NCBI GenBank assembly: GCA_902826685.1
Contig: CADEFT010000020.1
Coordinates: forward strand, 1 to 64,000
Length of the DNA: 64,000 bases
Direction of reading: 5' to 3'
Source of the DNA: an uncultured Acidobacteriota bacterium
GTDB lineage: Bacteria; Acidobacteriota; Terriglobia; Bryobacterales; Bryobacteraceae
Shown piece after piece: positions 59,994-64,000 of this stretch. The notes beneath the pieces are model-generated. The model was not told where the DNA came from. It was given only the letters and a program-made list of their open reading frames with translations, and ran no database searches. How positions within the stretch are numbered: position 1 is the stretch's first letter; each line of letters opens with the position of its first letter. The translations under genes and the position numbers were made by a program.

Positions 59994-61844
59994 ATGAAGT
60001 GGACTTTGGCGGTAGCGATTCCCCTGTTGGCGTCTTGCGCGGCGGGGCAGGGCAGCGGAGCGTTCTATCTCAAGGACGGCGACCGGGTGGTTTTCTACGG
60101 CGACAGCATCACGCAGCAGCGCCTCTACACGACGTTCGCCGAAACGTTCGTGGTGACGCGATTCCCGAAGCGGAACGTGACGTTCGTACATTCCGGCTGG
60201 GGCGGCGACCGCGTGGATGGCGGCGGCGGGGGCGACATCCACCTGCGGCTGGAGCGCGACGTGTTCGCCTACCGGCCGAACGTGGTAACGGTGATGCTGG
60301 GCATGAACGACGGTTCCTACCGGCCGTTCGACCAGGTGATTTTCGACCGCTATTCGAACGGGTACACCGAACTGGTGCGCAAGTTGAAGGAGCGGCTGCC
60401 GGGCGTCCGCATCACGGCGATTCAGCCGTCGCCTTATGACGATGTAACGCGGCGGCCCACCATGACCGGCGGCTACAACGCGACCCTGCTGCGCTATAGC
60501 GACTTCGTGAAGGAACTGGCGGGGCGCGAGAAGCTGGATCTGGCCGATCTCAACAATCCCGTGGTGGAGATGCTGCGGAAGGCCAACGCCGCCGATCATG
60601 CCAACGCGGAAAAGATCGTGCCGGACCGCGTGCATCCGGCGGCGAGCGGACATCTCATCATGGCCGAGGCGCTGTTGAAAGCGTGGAACGCTCCGGCCGT
60701 GGTGACGGCGGTGGAGATCGACGCCAAGGCGCGGCGCGTCGCTTCGGCTCAGAACACCGAAGTGAGCGGGCTTAGCTCTTCGGGAACACTGGAATGGATT
60801 GCGGTGGATGGCGCGCTGCCGATGCCGGTGGATCTGGACGATCCGGTGATGGCGCTGGCGGTGAAATCGTCGGACTTCACCGAGTCTTTGAACCGGCAGC
60901 CCTTGAAGGTGACCGGCCTGGCCGATGGCTACTGGGCGCTGCGCATCGATGGACGGATGGCTGGCGTCTTTACGGCGAAGCAATGGGCCGAAGGCGTCAA
61001 CCTGGCGGAGCTTCCGACTCCGATGGCCGATCAGGCGGCGCGGGTGCACGCCCTCACGCTGCGCCACAACGACGTTCACTTCACGCGCTGGCGCAGCGTG
61101 CAGGTGCCGCTTGAGGACGACAGTTACGAAAAGACCGCCGCGGCGATGAAGGCGCTCGGTGAACTGGAAGCCGAGGTGTTGGTGAAGCAGCGGCAGACGG
61201 CGCAACCGGCGCGGCATCGCTTCGAGATCGTGCCGTCGACCGCCGCCGGCGCCGAACTGCCGCCGGGCTTTGAGCGAATTTTCAACGGCAAGGATCGTAC
61301 CGGCTGGCACGTCAGCCAGACCAATCATCACGGCAACACGGAAAGCTGGACGGTGGAGAACGGCGTGCTGAAAGGCACGCAGGATAAGCCGGGCCATGGC
61401 GGCATTCTGCTTACCGACCGCAAGTACCGCAACTTCGAGGTGTCGCTTGAAATCCAACCGGATTTCGGCTGCGACAGCGGGCTGTTCCTGCGGGCGAATG
61501 AGAAGGGACAGGCCTACCAGGTGATGCTCGATTACCTGGAAGGCGGCAACGTGGGTGGGATTTATGGCGAGCGGCTGGAAGGCGCGCGTCTCTCACAAGC
61601 CAACTTCCAGCCGGTCTGGAAAAAGGGCCAGTGGAACCATCTGCGTGCGCGCATCGAAGGCAAGCGCCCGCACATTCAGGTCTGGATCAACGGCACGCGC
61701 GTGACCGACTATCGCGATACGGCCAATCACCTGGCCGATGGCGCCGAGGACGGCATGATCGCCGTTCAGGTGCATCGCGGCAACCGGTGGGTGCCGGGCG
61801 GCTTTCATCGCTTCCGCAATATTGCCGTGCGCGAGCTGCCCTGA
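59994..61844 (+). CDS. SGNH hydrolase - DUF1080 (3-keto-disaccharide hydrolase-type) lipoprotein
   Basis: The protein has 616 residues from the ATG at 59994. A lipobox (IPLLASC, Cys15) predicts a lipoprotein. Residues 25-235 form an SGNH/GDSL hydrolase: VVFYGDSITQQ (Ser), VHSGWGGDRVDG, VMLGMNDGSY (Asn) and PDRVHPAASGHLI (Asp/His). A middle region of about 200 residues is unassigned. Residues 430-616 form a DUF1080 lectin-like/3-keto-glycoside hydrolase domain (GFERIFNGKDRTGWHVSQ, VWINGTRVTDY). Such fusions in soil bacteria are linked to polysaccharide deacylation and keto-glucoside breakdown. It lies 14 bp after the dehydrogenase stop. Confidence 0.9.
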   Translation: MKWTLAVAIPLLASCAAGQGSGAFYLKDGDRVVFYGDSITQQRLYTTFAETFVVTRFPKRNVTFVHSGWGGDRVDGGGGGDIHLRLERDVFAYRPNVVTVMLGMNDGSYRPFDQVIFDRYSNGYTELVRKLKERLPGVRITAIQPSPYDDVTRRPTMTGGYNATLLRYSDFVKELAGREKLDLADLNNPVVEMLRKANAADHANAEKIVPDRVHPAASGHLIMAEALLKAWNAPAVVTAVEIDAKARRVASAQNTEVSGLSSSGTLEWIAVDGALPMPVDLDDPVMALAVKSSDFTESLNRQPLKVTGLADGYWALRIDGRMAGVFTAKQWAEGVNLAELPTPMADQAARVHALTLRHNDVHFTRWRSVQVPLEDDSYEKTAAAMKALGELEAEVLVKQRQTAQPARHRFEIVPSTAAGAELPPGFERIFNGKDRTGWHVSQTNHHGNTESWTVENGVLKGTQDKPGHGGILLTDRKYRNFEVSLEIQPDFGCDSGLFLRANEKGQAYQVMLDYLEGGNVGGIYGERLEGARLSQANFQPVWKKGQWNHLRARIEGKRPHIQVWINGTRVTDYRDTANHLADGAEDGMIAVQVHRGNRWVPGGFHRFRNIAVRELP

Positions 61845-61847
61845 AGA

Positions 61848-62939
61848 TCAGGATGCGGCGGCGATGACGCGGTGCACCATGTGGAGTTTCCGCACCACGG
61901 CGCGCGACAGAACGAAGGGATAAAAGTCGGCCAGGCCCATGGCGCGGGAGAGCTCATTGAGCACGGCGGAAAGCCGCGTCCAGGAATTGAGAAGATCGAG
62001 GAATTCGGCGCCGGGCGCGGCGAGAACGTCTTCCCCGAACGGTTCGACTTCGATACCGATCCGCGAGGCGTCGAGGCCAAAGCTTCCGGCGGTGGATAGA
62101 GTATCGACGATGTGGAGATGGTGGGCCCAGGTTTCGGCCCAATCCTCCCACGGATGGGCGCTGGCGTAAGAGGACACGAACCACTGCTGCCAATCGGGCG
62201 CGGGGCCCTGATGGTAGTGGCGATCGAGGGCCGCGGCGTAATCCTGGCGCTCGTCGCCGAACAGGCTGCGGAACTCGTCGAGCCAACCGCCGCCGTCAAT
62301 CAGCCTGTCCCAATAGTAGTGACCGGATTCATGCCGCAGATGGCCGAGCAGTGTGCGGTAAGGCTCGCCCATTTCGGTGCGGATGCGCTCGCGCGTGGGA
62401 TCTTCGGCCTCTTCGATGTTGAGCGTGACGACGCCATCGGCGTGGCCGGTCACCACGCGCGGGCCGCCACCGGGCGTACGCAGAAATTCGAACGCCAGAC
62501 CGCGCGCCGGATCTTCCTCCCGGGAGGCCACCGGCAGTTTCAAGCTCAGCAGCAATGCCACCAGCCGCCGCTTGGCGAAGCTGATGCGGCGGTAGCAATC
62601 CGCGTCGGATGGTATCGACAGATTCGGAATCACACGGTCGAGACGGCAGGATCTACACAGCACCGGCCCTTCGCCGGCCGGTACCAGCCAGTTGCAGCCG
62701 GAAGGCGAGTCCAGGTTGGCGCAACGTAAATAGGTGCCGGTAGCGCCCTGGATGAACCAAGTACCGGGTGCGCCCGCCGCGGGTTCCAGCGAAGCAACCA
62801 AACCAAGATAAGGTTCAAAACCGAGCGCGGCGCCGCAACCGAGGCACTGGCTGTTGCGGAAGAAAACGGGCCGTCCGCAGCGGCAGTTGTAAGATCGCCG
62901 GGCGTCCGGCGCGAGAATCGTCTCGGGAGTCAAAGTCAC
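61848..62939 (-). CDS. Putative zinc-binding metallopeptidase (Peptidase_Mx type)
   Basis: The protein has 363 residues. An N-terminal zinc ribbon uses Cys19, Cys21, Cys32 and Cys35 (CRCGRPVFFRNSQCLGCGAA). The catalytic motif is HLRHESGHYYWDRL (His203, Glu204, His207), with a later EDWAETWAHHLH segment that fits the third ligand. This matches the DUF/PF15887-type zinc-binding metallopeptidase family of unknown substrate, often annotated simply as Mx. There is no signal peptide. It is convergent with the preceding lipoprotein gene. Confidence 0.88.
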   Translation of the reverse strand: MTLTPETILAPDARRSYNCRCGRPVFFRNSQCLGCGAALGFEPYLGLVASLEPAAGAPGTWFIQGATGTYLRCANLDSPSGCNWLVPAGEGPVLCRSCRLDRVIPNLSIPSDADCYRRISFAKRRLVALLLSLKLPVASREEDPARGLAFEFLRTPGGGPRVVTGHADGVVTLNIEEAEDPTRERIRTEMGEPYRTLLGHLRHESGHYYWDRLIDGGGWLDEFRSLFGDERQDYAAALDRHYHQGPAPDWQQWFVSSYASAHPWEDWAETWAHHLHIVDTLSTAGSFGLDASRIGIEVEPFGEDVLAAPGAEFLDLLNSWTRLSAVLNELSRAMGLADFYPFVLSRAVVRKLHMVHRVIAAAS

Positions 62940-62985
62940 GATTGGTCTCTGGCACGTCAGGTGCCATTAACCCCATCGTACTACC

Positions 62986-64000
62986 TCAATCGAGCCGCAG
63001 CGTCCGCAGCGGTTCCATTCTGGCGGCGCGAATCGCCGGCACCAGGCTCGCCAGCAGCGCCACGCCGCCCACGATTACCAGGGCGGAAACGTAGGTCGCC
63101 GGATCGGTGGCCTCGACGCCGAAAAGCAGGGATTGGAACAGTCGCGACGACCACCAGCCGCAGGCGACGCCGATCAGCAATCCGGCCCCGGTCATTTTCA
63201 ATGCCGCGGCGAGTACGCTATTGACGATGCTGGTCTGACCGGCGCCGAGCGCCATGCGGATGGCGATCTCGCGCCGGCGCCGCGTGACGATATAGGAGAT
63301 CACGCCGTAGAGTCCGCTGAGCACCAGCACCACGGCCAGGCAGGCGAACAGGGCCACCAGCCACGAATAGGCGCGGCGCATCCAGATCGACTGTTGCAGC
63401 CGTTCGGCCATGGTGGTGAGCCGCGTCACCGCCACGTCGGAATCCATCTGGCGCAGGATCTGGCGCGCGGGATTGGCGAGGCTGGCAGGTTCGACGGAGG
63501 TGCGGATCACGACCGACAGGGAGCCAATAGAGTTGGCGGCGAACGGCAGATAGACGGAAGGGCGCGAGGGCTGATCGAGTCCGTAGTCCTTCACATCGGC
63601 GATGACGCCCACCACTTCCATCCAGGGCTGATTCTTTCCGCCGTTGTAACGGATCCTTTTCCCCAGGGCGGCCTGATCGGACCACGACAGCCTGGCGAAC
63701 GCCTCATTGACGACGACCACCACCGGGCCCCCGCCGCGGCCGTCGGCATCGGTGAAAGTGCGGCCTGAGCGCAAGGTCATTCCCATCGCCTCAAGATATC
63801 CGGCGGTTACGATGCGTTGAAGCGTGACCGGGCTCGGGTCGCCGGAGCGCTTCGGCGGTGCGTTCTCCACTTCGAAAAAATTGCCCCAATGGCCGCCGAG
63901 CGGAGTGGCGCTGGTGGCGGCGGCGATTTCGGCGCCTGGCAGCGCGCGATGGCGCGCCAGCAGCTCGTCCACGAAGGCCCGCCGCTGCTCCGGCTTGCCA
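62986..64000 (-). CDS. MacB/FtsX-type permease of the acidobacterial ADOP family (N-terminus cut by window edge)
   Basis: The frame is open to base 64000, so only the C-terminal part of about 338 residues is visible. The extracytoplasmic MacB periplasmic-core-like segment (ATSATPLGGHWGNFFEVENA, VGVIADVKDYGLDQPSRPSV) is followed by three visible spans with the FtsX-type RRRREIAIRMALGAGQTSI and a C-terminal LLASLVPAIRAARMEPLRTL. This is typical of the duplicated orphan permeases of Acidobacteriota, which lack an ATPase partner. The window ends before the N-terminal prefix domain can be seen. Confidence 0.9.
   Translation of the reverse strand, partial: GKPEQRRAFVDELLARHRALPGAEIAAATSATPLGGHWGNFFEVENAPPKRSGDPSPVTLQRIVTAGYLEAMGMTLRSGRTFTDADGRGGGPVVVVVNEAFARLSWSDQAALGKRIRYNGGKNQPWMEVVGVIADVKDYGLDQPSRPSVYLPFAANSIGSLSVVIRTSVEPASLANPARQILRQMDSDVAVTRLTTMAERLQQSIWMRRAYSWLVALFACLAVVLVLSGLYGVISYIVTRRRREIAIRMALGAGQTSIVNSVLAAALKMTGAGLLIGVACGWWSSRLFQSLLFGVEATDPATYVSALVIVGGVALLASLVPAIRAARMEPLRTLRLD

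Overview
The window reads as a chromosomal segment of a high-GC, soil-type Acidobacteriota (Bryobacterales/Solibacter-like). This is an inference from gene content: two large Oar-type TonB-dependent receptors with an N-terminal carboxypeptidase-regulatory domain, a MacB/ADOP-type permease, a PadR gene beside a protein with an ADOP-like N-terminus, many secreted amidohydrolases and peptidases, and a propeller-type hybrid sensor kinase. No rRNA, tRNA, CRISPR array, IS element or phage gene was seen. Genes are tightly packed, with many 1-19 bp overlaps.

Layout. 1-2736: 3'-truncated TonB receptor. 2833-6394: seven-haem TPR lipoprotein cytochrome and a secreted M20 amidohydrolase. 6366-11049: the most interesting locus. 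A class II seryl-tRNA-synthetase-like amino acid:carrier-protein ligase, a DltC-like carrier protein and a GNAT acetyltransferase lie on the minus strand. They are divergent from an MBOAT O-acyltransferase and an SGNH membrane-anchored protein. Together these supply functional counterparts of DltA, DltC, DltB and DltD, suggesting a dlt-like surface aminoacylation system with an aaRS-type activating enzyme. 11125-16785: Amt, SelA, secreted PIG-L deacetylase, S9 peptidase. 16818-17906: sialidase-like BNR protein. 17983-18170: a diverged direct repeat. 18186-20853: ABC exporter whose permease carries a degenerate amidohydrolase domain. 20857-29111: DJ-1/PfpI, M48 peptidase with DUF898 protein, an alpha/beta hydrolase, PmbA-like protein, a receiver-domain fusion, DUF167 and a Tat-exported aldo/keto reductase. 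29108-32554: complete TonB receptor.

32670-37800 is a five-gene nucleoside salvage operon (thymidine phosphorylase, CNT transporter, purine nucleoside phosphorylase, cytidine deaminase, exported MTA/SAH-deaminase-like amidohydrolase). 37858-45127: TIM-barrel amidohydrolase, carboxypeptidase-regulatory protein, hybrid histidine kinase, PLP decarboxylase. 45239-46080: Doc toxin with an unrecognised upstream partner. 46058-47643: PadR/ADOP-prefix gene pair with a palindromic operator. 47672-53204: GatB, thioesterase, small TPR, PGPGW and PilZ proteins, MrfA-type helicase.

53191-59979: MatB/MatC malonate uptake and activation genes, divergent from an aminotransferase and a FAD/Fe-S 2-hydroxyacid dehydrogenase. 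59994-64000: SGNH-DUF1080 lipoprotein, zinc metallopeptidase and a truncated ADOP-type permease.

All functional calls are from motif recognition by eye; no database search was run.
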